A stretch of DNA of 64,000 nucleotides. It comes from CAVZXS01 sp963779325 (lineage in GTDB: Bacteria > Bacteroidota > Bacteroidia > Chitinophagales > Chitinophagaceae). The stretch is taken from positions 1 to 64,000 of the forward strand of contig CAVZXS010000032.1 of assembly GCA_963779325.1 (NCBI GenBank). The letters are read 5' to 3'. Each line of letters opens with the position of its first letter. Position 1 is the first letter of the stretch. The notes beneath the pieces were generated by a model. The model made no database searches and was not told where the DNA came from. It worked only from the letters and a program-made list of their open reading frames with translations. Positions 15,956 to 26,500 of this stretch are shown one piece after another. Both the position numbers and the translations under genes were made by a program.

Positions 15956-16584
15956 ATGTACTCCTTCACCCAATTATTAAAAAAATTATAACCCCTTGCA
16001 CCGGCCACTACATCTTTGATATTTCCTTCCGGGTCTATTAAAATAGAAACCGGTCTGCTGCTCAGGCTGTCTATCATCGGGTGATTAAAATATTTTCCTA
16101 CAATCAGTTTTAATTTTTTTTCATCCATATAATTTTTTAAAATGCCTTCTTCTTCGTCAGAAACGGCCAACACGGTTAGTTTGTCTTTGCCATATTTCGC
16201 CTGCAGTTCTTCCAGGTCGGGAAGCTCTCTGCGGCAGGGTCCGCACCAAGTGGCCCATACATTTATTATAACCGCTTTATTTTTATAGGCAGCTAAAGAA
16301 TCGGTTTGATTGGTAGACATATTGATAAACGAAAGCCCGGTAAGCGGTTTATTCTTATTTTTTAAAACAATATCAAGTGGTTTTTGAAACCTGTCGTTAA
16401 TCATAAAAAAAAGAAAAACACCGACACCCAGGTACCCAATATTACTCAGCAAATTCGTCCAGCCTTTTTTGTCGGCGGGTTTTATCGATTTTTGTTTGCG
16501 CCACTGCTGCACTATTGTCCAGCAGGTATGCAGCATAAAAAGAATTACAATAATTCTTAACCAAAAAACAATTGTTGTCGTCAT
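15946..16584 (-). CDS. TlpA/ResA-like membrane-anchored thioredoxin
   Basis: 212 residues. Two hydrophobic segments (about 5-25 and 47-62) anchor a thioredoxin-fold domain with the redox pair C114/C117 in WATWCGPCRRE and a later cis-proline (SSRPVSILI). It probably reduces periplasmic disulfides, for instance in c-type cytochrome maturation. Its start overlaps the end of the upstream PLP-enzyme gene by 4 bp, so the two are translated as a unit. A role tied to sulfur amino acids is possible but not shown. Confidence 0.88.
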   Translation of the reverse strand: MTTTIVFWLRIIVILFMLHTCWTIVQQWRKQKSIKPADKKGWTNLLSNIGYLGVGVFLFFMINDRFQKPLDIVLKNKNKPLTGLSFINMSTNQTDSLAAYKNKAVIINVWATWCGPCRRELPDLEELQAKYGKDKLTVLAVSDEEEGILKNYMDEKKLKLIVGKYFNHPMIDSLSSRPVSILIDPEGNIKDVVAGARGYNFFNNWVKEYIKL

Positions 16585-17810
16585 AGTGTTTCCAAAGATT
16601 GTGAAAGGTCCGTAATTATATCCTGTAAATTTTCAATACCGATACTTATACGCAACAGGCCATCTGTAATACCAAATTTTTCTCTCTCGGTTTTGGGCAC
16701 ACCGTAATGCGTCATACTTGCAGGGTGGCATATCAAAGTATCGGTAGTACCCAACGAAACGGTGCGGGTACACATTTGCAAACTATTAATAAATTTTTTG
16801 CCGGCTTCCAATCCGCCTTTCAGTTCAATACTCATCATAGGTCCCGGGTGGCGCATTTGTTTGGCGCTTATATAATAGTCGGGGTGCGAAGCAAGTCCTG
16901 TATAGTGTACCTTGGCCAAAGCAGGATGACCTTCAAAAAAATTAGCAATCTCCATAGCATTGTGGCAATGACGCTCCATGCGCAGCTCCAGCGTTTTCAT
17001 TCCGTTAATTAAAAGAAATGCGTCAAATGCATTGGCATTGCCGCCCAATAAACGATACCACTTCAATATGGATGTATTCATTTTCTCAATATCTCTTCCA
17101 ATCAATACACCGCCGATTGCGGTTCCGTGTCCGTTTAAAAATTTGGTAGTGGAATGAAAAACATAATCGACACCATACTTAAAAGGTTGTTGTAAGTAAG
17201 GCGTTGCAAATGTATTATCTACAGATACGCTTACAGCGTAATGTTTCGCCAATTTTGTTATTTCATCAATATCCACACATTGTATGGTCGGGTTGGCCGG
17301 CGTTTCTATATGAATCCATTCTACAGAGCTGTCTTTCTTTAGTGTGTCTTCTAATAAATTTAAATTGTGCAGGTCAATAATAATCGGTTCTATTCCCAGG
17401 GGCGGCAGTACACGGTGCAGCAGTTCATGCGTACCGCCGTACAAAGAGTAATGCGATAAAACCTTATCGCCGCTTTTTAAATTGCCGAGAAACATAGTTG
17501 TCATGGCAGCTTGCCCGCTTGCATGCAGCAATGCTTTTAATTGCAGCGGATTGCCGCTGCTGTCAGTAAGGCCGAAAGATTCAAAGGCGCATATTTTTTC
17601 TTCGGCTTCGGTAAAATTGGGGTTACCCCATCTTGTATAAATATAACCGGGCTCTTTATTGTCGAACCGCAGCATACCTTGCTCCGCCGTATCAAACGTA
17701 AAAGTAGATGTAGCGTAAATAGGGGTGAGGTGGGCGTACATCGGATCTTCATTATGACCTGCATGACTTGCCAACGAACTGAAACCTGTCAGGGGAAATT
17801 TGTTATCCAT
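16581..17810 (-). CDS. Trans-sulfuration PLP enzyme (cystathionine gamma-synthase / methionine gamma-lyase type)
   Basis: 409 residues, Cys/Met-metabolism PLP family. YTRWGNPN (58-65) binds the PLP phosphate, DNTFATPYLQQP carries the PLP-ring aspartate, and K223 in HSTTKFLNGHG forms the Schiff base. TCHPASMTHYG-like ICHPASMTHYG is the C-terminal substrate region. Members make cystathionine or homocysteine from activated homoserine or cleave methionine. The specificity cannot be read safely from the sequence. The 4-bp overlap with the thioredoxin gene indicates an operon. Confidence 0.9.
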   Translation of the reverse strand: MDNKFPLTGFSSLASHAGHNEDPMYAHLTPIYATSTFTFDTAEQGMLRFDNKEPGYIYTRWGNPNFTEAEEKICAFESFGLTDSSGNPLQLKALLHASGQAAMTTMFLGNLKSGDKVLSHYSLYGGTHELLHRVLPPLGIEPIIIDLHNLNLLEDTLKKDSSVEWIHIETPANPTIQCVDIDEITKLAKHYAVSVSVDNTFATPYLQQPFKYGVDYVFHSTTKFLNGHGTAIGGVLIGRDIEKMNTSILKWYRLLGGNANAFDAFLLINGMKTLELRMERHCHNAMEIANFFEGHPALAKVHYTGLASHPDYYISAKQMRHPGPMMSIELKGGLEAGKKFINSLQMCTRTVSLGTTDTLICHPASMTHYGVPKTEREKFGITDGLLRISIGIENLQDIITDLSQSLETL

Positions 17811-17948
17811 AGTTGTTTTTTTGCCCGGTAAGCAGCCGGATGTGAAATCTCAGTTCAAAAGTATTGGATTTCATTTTGAATTATTTATTTCACAGGCTTT
17901 ATATTGTGCAGGCAATCACTCTTTCTCAAAATAATACTCCTCTTGAGC

Positions 17949-18443
17949 ATGAAAGAACTTTTACAACAATATGCAACATATAATGTTTGGGCCAATCAAA
18001 AACTCGCTGAAACGATTTTGGCATTACCCGAACAACATCATGTGCAGGAAGTAAAAAGCAGTTTTTTTTCTTTGCTTAAAACCGTTTTGCATATGTGGGA
18101 TGCCGAAAGCATTTGGTGGCAACGAATGAAATTGCAGGAAAAGATTATTGTACCCGGTGAGCATTTTTCAGGATATATGGCTGAGGCGTTAAGCTCATTG
18201 CAAAAACAAAATAAACTGTGGGAGGAGTGGATAAATAACGCGACGCCTGCCGCATTGGAACATGTATTCGCTTATCAAAATTCTAAACGGGAGCAATTCA
18301 AACAACCGATTTATCAAATGATCTTTCATGTTTTTAACCACGGCACCTATCACCGCGGGCAATTGGTAACTATATTGCGACAGTTGGATGCAGAGAAAAT
18401 TCCGCAAACGGATTTTATTGTTTGGTGCAGAAAAAACAAGTGA
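17949..18443 (+). CDS. DinB-family metal-binding protein
   Basis: 164 residues from ATG 17949 (MKELLQQYATYNVWANQ), the usual beginning for this four-helix family. The upstream in-frame extension to 17904 is unneeded. The metal-binding His triad is visible as H in TVLHMWDAE and the pair in FNHGTYHRGQL. DinB/YfiT proteins are thiol-dependent transferases or damage-inducible proteins of unclear role. It stands alone between two minus-strand genes. Confidence 0.88.
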   Translation: MKELLQQYATYNVWANQKLAETILALPEQHHVQEVKSSFFSLLKTVLHMWDAESIWWQRMKLQEKIIVPGEHFSGYMAEALSSLQKQNKLWEEWINNATPAALEHVFAYQNSKREQFKQPIYQMIFHVFNHGTYHRGQLVTILRQLDAEKIPQTDFIVWCRKNK

Positions 18444-18445
18444 AA

Positions 18446-18661
18446 CTAAAGCCTCTTCATACTCGGATCGTTCCTCATCCAAAAATTAAAAATTAAAGTG
18501 GCGGCAAGCGCGGCGCCGGATATTATTGTTAAATGTGCGGGGTTAAAAATAGTATCACCTTCTACCAAGAATCCAATTAAAAAGAAAAAGGACAGAAAGG
18601 AAAGAAAATTAAAGAATACTTTTTTAAAAGACTTTTTGAAGTTACGGTTTTTGGTTTTCAT
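18446..18661 (-). CDS. Small two-TM membrane protein
   Basis: 71 residues. A very basic N-terminus (KTKNRNFKKSFKK) is followed by hydrophobic segments at about 17-33 and 43-60. It is convergent with dinB, 3 bp apart. No family is recognised. The positive-inside pattern supports a genuine inner-membrane protein. Confidence 0.5.
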   Translation of the reverse strand: MKTKNRNFKKSFKKVFFNFLSFLSFFFLIGFLVEGDTIFNPAHLTIISGAALAATLIFNFWMRNDPSMKRL

Positions 18662-18771
18662 ACTATTGACGCTTCATGTTTATCTAATCAGCAATGCTAA
18701 GATACACATGATTGCAATCAATATTTTTTTATTATAGAGAAATAGCGATTAGCAATATAAAAAAACCGCAA

Positions 18772-19770
18772 TTAGCTATTGTATGCCCATTTTATAAGGG
18801 TAGCGCCCCACGTAAATCCACCGCCAAACGCGGCAAGTACTATCAAATCATCTTTCTTTAATTGTTTTTCCCACTCCCACAAGCAAAGCGGAATGGTAGC
18901 AGCCGTGGTATTTCCGTAGCGCTGAATGTTCAGCATTACTTTATCATGACTGAGTCCCATACGATTAGCAGTTGCGTCTATAATTCTTTTATTGGCCTGG
19001 TGCGGTACCAGCCATGCAATATTATCGCCGGTTAAATTATTTCTTTCTAATAATTCGGCACTTACATCGGCCATACCTTTTACGGCGTATTTAAAAACCG
19101 GCTGTCCGTCCTGAAATATAAAATGATCTTTATTAGTCACCGTCTCAATAGAAGCGGGGTTTAATGATCCGCCGGCTTTTTGGTATAAAAAATTTCTGCC
19201 GACACCGTCGCTTTTTAAAATACTGTCCTGCACACCGTATCCCTCTTCATTCGGTTCCAGTAATACAGCGCCTGCGGCGTCGCCAAAAAGTATACAGGTT
19301 GTTCTGTCGCTGTAATCAACAATGGCACTCATTTTATCGGCACCCACAACTACAACTTTTTTATAACGACCGCTTTCAATCAATGCGGCGCCGGTTGTTA
19401 CACCGAATAAAAAGCCCGAACAGGCGGCTCCCAAATCAAAACCCCAGGCATTCTTCGCCCCAATTTTATCGCATATAATATTTGCCGTAGCCGGGAACAT
19501 CATATCGGCGGTTACGGTACAGCAAATCAGGCAATCAATATCCATCGGGTCAATGCCTCTTTTTTTGCAAAGTTCCAGTACAGCCGGGGCTCCCATATCG
19601 GAGGTAGCTAATCCTTTTCCTTTTAAAATTCTTCTTTCGGCAACACCGGTTCTTGTTTTTATCCATTCATCATTGGTATCCACCATTTTTTCCAGGTCGG
19701 CATTGGTCAATTTATCTTCCGGAACAAAAGCGCCGACGGCGGTAATGGCAGCAGTCAATTTATTACTCAT
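18772..19770 (-). CDS. fabH: 3-oxoacyl-ACP synthase III
   Basis: 332 residues from ATG 19770 (MSNKLTAAITAVG). The catalytic triad is complete: C117 in LGAACSGF, H257 in WLVPHQANKRI and N287 in YGNTTAATIP. DEWIKTRTGV is the usual CoA-binding start. It condenses acyl-CoA with malonyl-ACP to begin fatty-acid synthesis. It is divergent from ruvA. A 9-bp GC-rich inverted repeat (19891-19920) lies in the intergenic region. Confidence 0.95.
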   Translation of the reverse strand: MSNKLTAAITAVGAFVPEDKLTNADLEKMVDTNDEWIKTRTGVAERRILKGKGLATSDMGAPAVLELCKKRGIDPMDIDCLICCTVTADMMFPATANIICDKIGAKNAWGFDLGAACSGFLFGVTTGAALIESGRYKKVVVVGADKMSAIVDYSDRTTCILFGDAAGAVLLEPNEEGYGVQDSILKSDGVGRNFLYQKAGGSLNPASIETVTNKDHFIFQDGQPVFKYAVKGMADVSAELLERNNLTGDNIAWLVPHQANKRIIDATANRMGLSHDKVMLNIQRYGNTTAATIPLCLWEWEKQLKKDDLIVLAAFGGGFTWGATLIKWAYNS

Positions 19771-19964
19771 TATCTTTTTATTAAGGATGCTAAGATACAA
19801 TATGCGGGTTTAAAATTTAGCGGTCTTTTTTTCTAAAATTTTGATTTATAAACTACTGCGTTTTGTTATTGCAAACAATGTAAGTTTTTTAGAGCCGGGC
19901 GGTATTAAATTCCCGGCTCTTCAAATCTGTCTGTCATCAAACCGTTTTCCCTATTTTCGCAATC

Positions 19965-20549
19965 ATGATAGCATTTCTGAAAGGCGATTTTGTTTTTAAA
20001 AGCCCCACTTTAGTACACATGGATGTAGCCGGCGTGGGGTACGAGGTACAGGTTAGCTTGAATACATTTACTAAAATTCAGGATAAAACGACGGGCCGGC
20101 TTTTTACCAGCCTGATTATTAGAGAAGATGCACACATCCTCTATGGTTTTTTTGATATGGCTGAAAAAGAAATGTTTATGAACCTTTTAAGCGTCTCCGG
20201 TATAGGCGCTTCTACCGCCAGGGTAATGCTTTCTTACATGAAACCTGATGAACTGGCCCGTGCCATTGTAACCGGCGATATAAGAACCCTGGAATCACTA
20301 AAAGGAATAGGAAAAAAGACAGCGGAACGAATCGTATTAGAGCTAAAAGATAAACTCTCCAAACACAGTGCAGAAACAAATATACCGGCACTGAAACACA
20401 ATACTTTGCATACGGATGCGTTAAATGCTTTACTGGCTTTGGGTATCGCCCGACAGGGTGCTGAACAGGCCATTAAAAAAGTAACTCAAACCGAAGACTC
20501 ATCCATATCAATCGAGGAGCTTGTGAAAAAAGCCCTAAAAACATTATAA
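19965..20549 (+). CDS. ruvA: Holliday junction branch-migration protein RuvA
   Basis: 194 residues. It has the N-terminal OB fold (MIAFLKGDFVFKSPT), tandem helix-hairpin-helix motifs (LLSVSGIGASTARVML and LKGIGKKTAERIVLELKDKL) and a C-terminal three-helix domain. It binds four-way junctions and loads RuvB. sprA follows 47 bp downstream on the same strand. A candidate box TATTTTCG lies just before the start. Confidence 0.96.
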   Translation: MIAFLKGDFVFKSPTLVHMDVAGVGYEVQVSLNTFTKIQDKTTGRLFTSLIIREDAHILYGFFDMAEKEMFMNLLSVSGIGASTARVMLSYMKPDELARAIVTGDIRTLESLKGIGKKTAERIVLELKDKLSKHSAETNIPALKHNTLHTDALNALLALGIARQGAEQAIKKVTQTEDSSISIEELVKKALKTL

Positions 20550-20596
20550 GCCTATTGATGCAAAGTTTTACCTAACTAATTTGTGAGAATAAAATT

Positions 20597-23500
20597 GTGA
20601 CCCTTTCGACTACCTATACTCATCGCTTAGCGGTAGCCTTTGCCATTGTATTGTCTGTAATTTCCGTTCAGGTTCTTGCCCAAGCGCCTGCGAAAGACAG
20701 TACTGTGCGTTTCTCACTGTCCGATCGTTTCGGCGATCCTTTCACTTATCGCAACAAAAATACTTTTGACTTTAACGATTCATCCTACCTTAAAAGAAAT
20801 ATAGAATACGACCCGGTTACCAAGCAGTATTATATCATAGAAAAAACGGGAGACCGCTATTACCGTACACCAATGACTTACTCTATGAGTGAGTTTTTGA
20901 GTTTGAAAGGAAAGCAGGATGAAAACGAATATTTCCGTAAGCGGGCCGCCTTATTGGCCAATTTGAATCGCCGCCAATACAAACCCAAATTTAATTTTGT
21001 AAATGATTGGGTAAATCGTATAACCGGCAACGGCAAAATAGAGATCAAACCTTCGGGCTATGTAGATATATTGGCGGGTTACCAGGGGCAAAATATTAAA
21101 AACCCTACACTGCCCGAAAGAGCAAGAAGGAACGGCGGTTTTGATTTTAATATGAACAGCCAGTTGCAGGTAGACGGTAATATCGGCGATAAACTAAAAC
21201 TTCCAATTAACTATAATACGCTGGCCAATTTTGATTTTGAAAATCAATTAAAATTAGACTACCGCGGTAAGGAAGATGAGATACTGAAACAATTTCAGTT
21301 GGGTAATGTAAATTTTAATTCGAAAGGAAGTTTGATACCCGGGGCACAATCATTGTTTGGTATAAAAACACAATTGCAATTCGGCAAATTATTTATCACG
21401 TCCGTTTTCGCCAATCAACGGTCGCAAAGACAGTCGCTGGGTTTGCAGGGCGGTACTGCATCGCAGGCATTTAGTTTAAAGGCCCATGAGTACGAAGAAA
21501 ATAAACACTTTTTATTAGGGCAATATTTTCGGAATAACTATAAAAAAACGCTGGAACAATTACCCATTGTAAAATCGGCGGTGCAAATATTAAGAATGGA
21601 AGTATGGGTTACCAACCGTACAGGTACTACTACCGATACAAGAGATGTAGTGGGGCTGATGGATTTGGGAGAAGGTAATCCTTTTAGCGGCCCGCCCGGT
21701 AATGTAAATGCATTGCCATATAATGATGTAAACGGTCTTTATACAACCGTTAAAGGTTTAGGTCGTAATACATCGCAGATACAAAACTTACTAACGGGTA
21801 TCGGCTTTCGTCCCGTACAGGATTTTGAAAAAACATTTGCACGCAAATTAACTTACGGCTCCGAATATGTTTACAACCGGCAAGTAGGTTATATTTCTCT
21901 TAATCAGCAATTGCAGCCCGACGAAGTATTGGCTGTTGCTTACCAGTACACATACAACGGACGTGTATACCAGGTGGGCGAATTTTCTACCGATGTACCG
22001 CCCGATACAACGGGTAATACACAAAATGTTTTATTCTTAAAATTATTAAAAGCTACATCGCAACGTACCAACCTGCCTATTTGGGATTTGATGATGAAGA
22101 ATATTTACGCTGTTGGTTACGGGCAATTGGAAAGACAGGATTTTACTTTAGACATAGTATACGAAGAGCCAAGTTTGGGAGAAAAAAGATATTTACCCCC
22201 TGCGCCGATTGCAGCTCAATACCAGGGGCAGCCCATTTTGTCATTGGTAAATTTAGACAGATTGAATAATCAAAACGATCCGCAGCCCGACGGTAAGTTT
22301 GATTATGTAGACAGCTTTACCGTGTTTCCGCAATACAGCCGTATCGTGTTCCCGGTGCTGGAACCTTTCGGCAGCGACTTAGATTATCTTTATTCGAACC
22401 AGGCTGACAGGCAGCAATATCTTTTTTATCCATTGTATGATACCATCAAGGCTATTGCTGAAACCTATGCCAATCTTAATCGATTTAAATTAACCGGTAA
22501 GTCAAGATCAAGCTCCAACTCAACCGGTGAATATCAATTAGGTTTTAATATTCCCCGCGGATCAGTAACAGTAAACGCCGGCGGACGTGTGTTGCAGGAA
22601 GGCGCCGACTATGAAATTAATTACGATCTCGGTACACTGCGTGTCACCAATCCATCCATATTAAGTGCGGGTATTCCCGTACAAATACAATATGAAAACC
22701 AGGCAGCCTTCGGTTTGCAAACGCAAAACTTTATGGCCACGCGGTTTGATTATTTGGTAAATAAAAAATTAAGTTTGGGCGGAACTGTTGTACGATTGGG
22801 TGAACGACCCTTCTTTACAAAAATTTCTTACGGTGATGATCCCCGCAAGAATACGATGTTCGGTCTTGACTTTGATTACCGAAACGAGATTCCGCGTCTT
22901 TCAAGAATATTAGACAAACTTCCTTTTTACAGTACAAAGGCCAATTCAAGTATTACCGCTTACGGCGAAGGGGCTTGGTTAAAGCCGGGGCATCCGAAAC
23001 AAATTAATGCGGATAAAAAAGATAATGACGGCGTAATTTATATTGATGATTTTGAAGGTACGCGAAACAGTATTGATCTTCGGTTCCCGTTAATCAGCTG
23101 GACACTTGCTTCTGTACCGCAAAACAACGGCTTGTTTCCCGAAGCATCTTTATTCAATGATTTGGCATCGGGTGCTAACCGTGCAAAAATTGCCTGGTAT
23201 AATATAGAGCCGGTGTTGCAGGAACCGAGAAACCCGAATAACCCGCTGCGAAACAATTCTGCAGAGTTAATAAAACCTGAAACAAGACAGGTGTTTCAAA
23301 AAGAAATTTTTCCGCAGCGCAGTACCAATTTCAACGATGCGTTATTAAATACGTTTGATATTACTTATTACCCGGATGAAAAAGGCCCTTATAACTTTGA
23401 AACTTCTCCTGCGAGAATAGATGCCGGCGGCAAATTGCTGCAACCCAAAAAAGCATGGGGCGGTATCATGCGCAATATTGATCAAACAGATTTTGAAACC

Positions 23501-26500
23501 GGTAATATAGAATTTTTAGAAACCTGGGTACAGGATCCATTTATAAATAATCCGGGCAGCACCGGCGGTCAATTATATATTAACCTGGGAAATATTTCTG
23601 AAGATATTGTTCGGGATGGTAAAAGATTATATGAAAATGGTTTGCCGGGTGCTACTACAAGCAATACGCCGGTAGACAGAAACACCGTTTGGGGTCAAGT
23701 GCCGGCCAATCCCATACAGGTTACTACCGCTTTCAGTACCGATCCGAATGACCGTCCTTTGCAGGACGTAGGTTTTGACGGATTAACGGATACTGCGGAA
23801 CAAAGAAAGTTTACGCCTTATATCAATTCTTTAGTAACCAATTTCGGAACCAATGCACCGGTAGTACAAAAAGCGCAAACGGATCCATCAGCCGATAACT
23901 TCAGAAACTATCGTGATGAATTGTATGACCAACAAGGCGCCGGCATATTACAACGATACAAGGATTTTAATAACACACACGGCAACTCAGCTATATCAAC
24001 CTCTAATGCTACTACGTTGAATGCGTTTACACTTTATCCGGACCAGGAAGAACTGAACCGCGATAATACATTGAACGAGCAAGAAGAATATTTTGAATAC
24101 AAAGTAGATTTGAAACCTAACATGCAGGTAGGAACTAATTTTATTACTGATAAAAGAACGGTGCCGGTAAAATTGGTAAACGGCGATACACGAAACGAAA
24201 CCTGGTATTTGTTTCGTATTCCTATCAATAAACCAACTACTACGGTTGGCAATATTCCCGATTTTAAATCCATCCGTTTTATACGCATGTTTATGACGGG
24301 GTTTGAAGATACCGTGACTTGCCGTTTTGGAAAATTGGAGTTGATAAGAAATCAATGGCGCAGGTTTACGTATGAAATAGATACTACAACGGTGTATAAA
24401 TCATTACCGGCCAATGATCCCACCTCTTTAGATGTACTGGCTGTAAACCTGGAAGAAAATGATCAGCGCCAACCGGTGAAATATGTACAACCGCCCGGTA
24501 TTGAAAGACAAACACAGCTAAGCAATAACAACGTAAACCTTTTGCAAAATGAACAGGCGATTAGTTTGAAGCTTTGTAACCTGAAATCAAATGAAGCAAG
24601 AGGTGTTTTCAAGACATTGAATATTGATATGCGCCAGTATGCAAACCTCAGAATGTTTGTACATGCGGAATCGGTACAGGGATTTTCTTCGTTGAATGAC
24701 GGCGATATAAAAGCGGTGGTACGTATAGGAAGCGATTTTGTAAGTAATTATTATGAAATAAAAATTCCGTTGAAGGTTACACTACCCGGTGCAACGGACT
24801 CACTTGCCATCTGGCCGCAGTTAAATAATCTTGATTTTGCATTAAATGATTTAATAAAATTAAAAAGTAAAAGAAACCGTTCGGGTTTTTCGCCATCGAA
24901 ATATTTTAAAGAAGTACAGGCGGATGGCCGCAGCTATGCTATTGTGGGTAATCCCAATTTAGGAGAAGTAAGAAGCATGTTAATGGCTGTAGAAAATACG
25001 CAGCAAACTGATATTTGCACGGAAGTATGGTTTAATGAATTGCGTTTTTCAAAATTGGATGAAAAAGGCGGCTATGCTGCAATAGGCCGGATTGATATTG
25101 CAGGAGCGGACCTATTTAACCTGTCGGTAAGCGGTAGCGTAAAAAGCGCGGGCTTTGGTACATTGGAGCAAAGAGTAAATGAACGCAGCCGCGAAGACCT
25201 TAAACAAATTGACGTGGCTTTCAGCATGGATGCCGGAAAACTGTTGCCGAAAAAATTCGGTGTTCAACTGCCCGTCTATGCGGGTATCAGTCGTACCGCC
25301 AGTACACCGGAATACGACCCTTATGATTTGGATATTAAGCTGAAAGAAAAAGTAAAAGAGGCTGCGGCCGATCAAAAGGATTCTATTAAAAATGATGCGC
25401 AGGATATTACTACCATCCAAACGATTACATTGACCAATGCAAAAAAGATAAAGACAAATGGTAAGAAACCAAAAGTTTGGGATCCTTCCAATTTTGATTT
25501 TAATTACTCATATATAAGGCAACAGCAGCATAACCCGTTGATAGAATTAAATGAAATGCGCAGAACAAGAGGCGCCGTTGGCTATACTTATGCCGTGCAA
25601 CCAAAATATATCGAACCGTTTAAATATTTAATCAAATCAAAATCGCCGTGGTTTAAATTACTTAAAGAATTTAATTTTAATTACAAGCCTTCATCTATAT
25701 CAGTAAAAGCCGATGTGTTTCGCCAGTTTGGCGCTATACGTCCGCGCAATGTAGGCGGTGGTCCGTATAAAATTCCGGAGACGTATGATAAATTCTTTAC
25801 GTTCGACAGGTATTATAATTTATCGTGGGATTTTACCAAATCAATTCGTGTAGATTATAATGCAGTGAACAATGCCCGTATTGATGAACCCGCGGGAAGA
25901 ATAGATACAAAATATGAAAAAGACAGCTTAAAAGAAAGATTGTTCAAAGGCGGAAGAAATACTTATTTCCAACAGGAGGTTACGGCATCTTATCAATTGC
26001 CTACTGAAAAATTTCCTTTACTGGAATGGACAAGTATGCGGGTGGGATATACGGCAAGATACGATTGGAGGGCGGCATCATTACTGGCGAGAGAGCAGGG
26101 CAATACGCTGGGTAACAGCCAGACAAAAAATGCCACGGCCGAATTGAAATTTGAACAGCTTTATAATAAATCAAAATTGCTGCGTGAACTTTTGAGCGAT
26201 AATCCCGTAGATAAGACACCTAAAATTCCGAGGCGATTGAAAGTAAAATCGGAGAAGGATTCTACAAAAATGATTTGGATAAAAAATAAAGAGTGGAAAC
26301 CCAAGCCGGGCGGCGCGGAGAAATTTATCGGTCAATTTTTACTCTCATTGAAAAGAGCAGGCGTGCAATACAATGAAGATGCGGGAACCGTATTACCGGG
26401 CTATACCGACAGCACAAGAAATTTAGGTTACAATTGGAGAAGCCTTGCACCGGGATTTGATTTTGTTTTGGGTTACCAACCCGATACAGCATGGATTAAT

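Noticed and set aside
19891..19920. AGAGCCGGG / CCCGGCTCT hairpin between fabH and ruvA
   Set aside because: No T-tract in either direction and located between divergent genes, so not a terminator; no other role supported.
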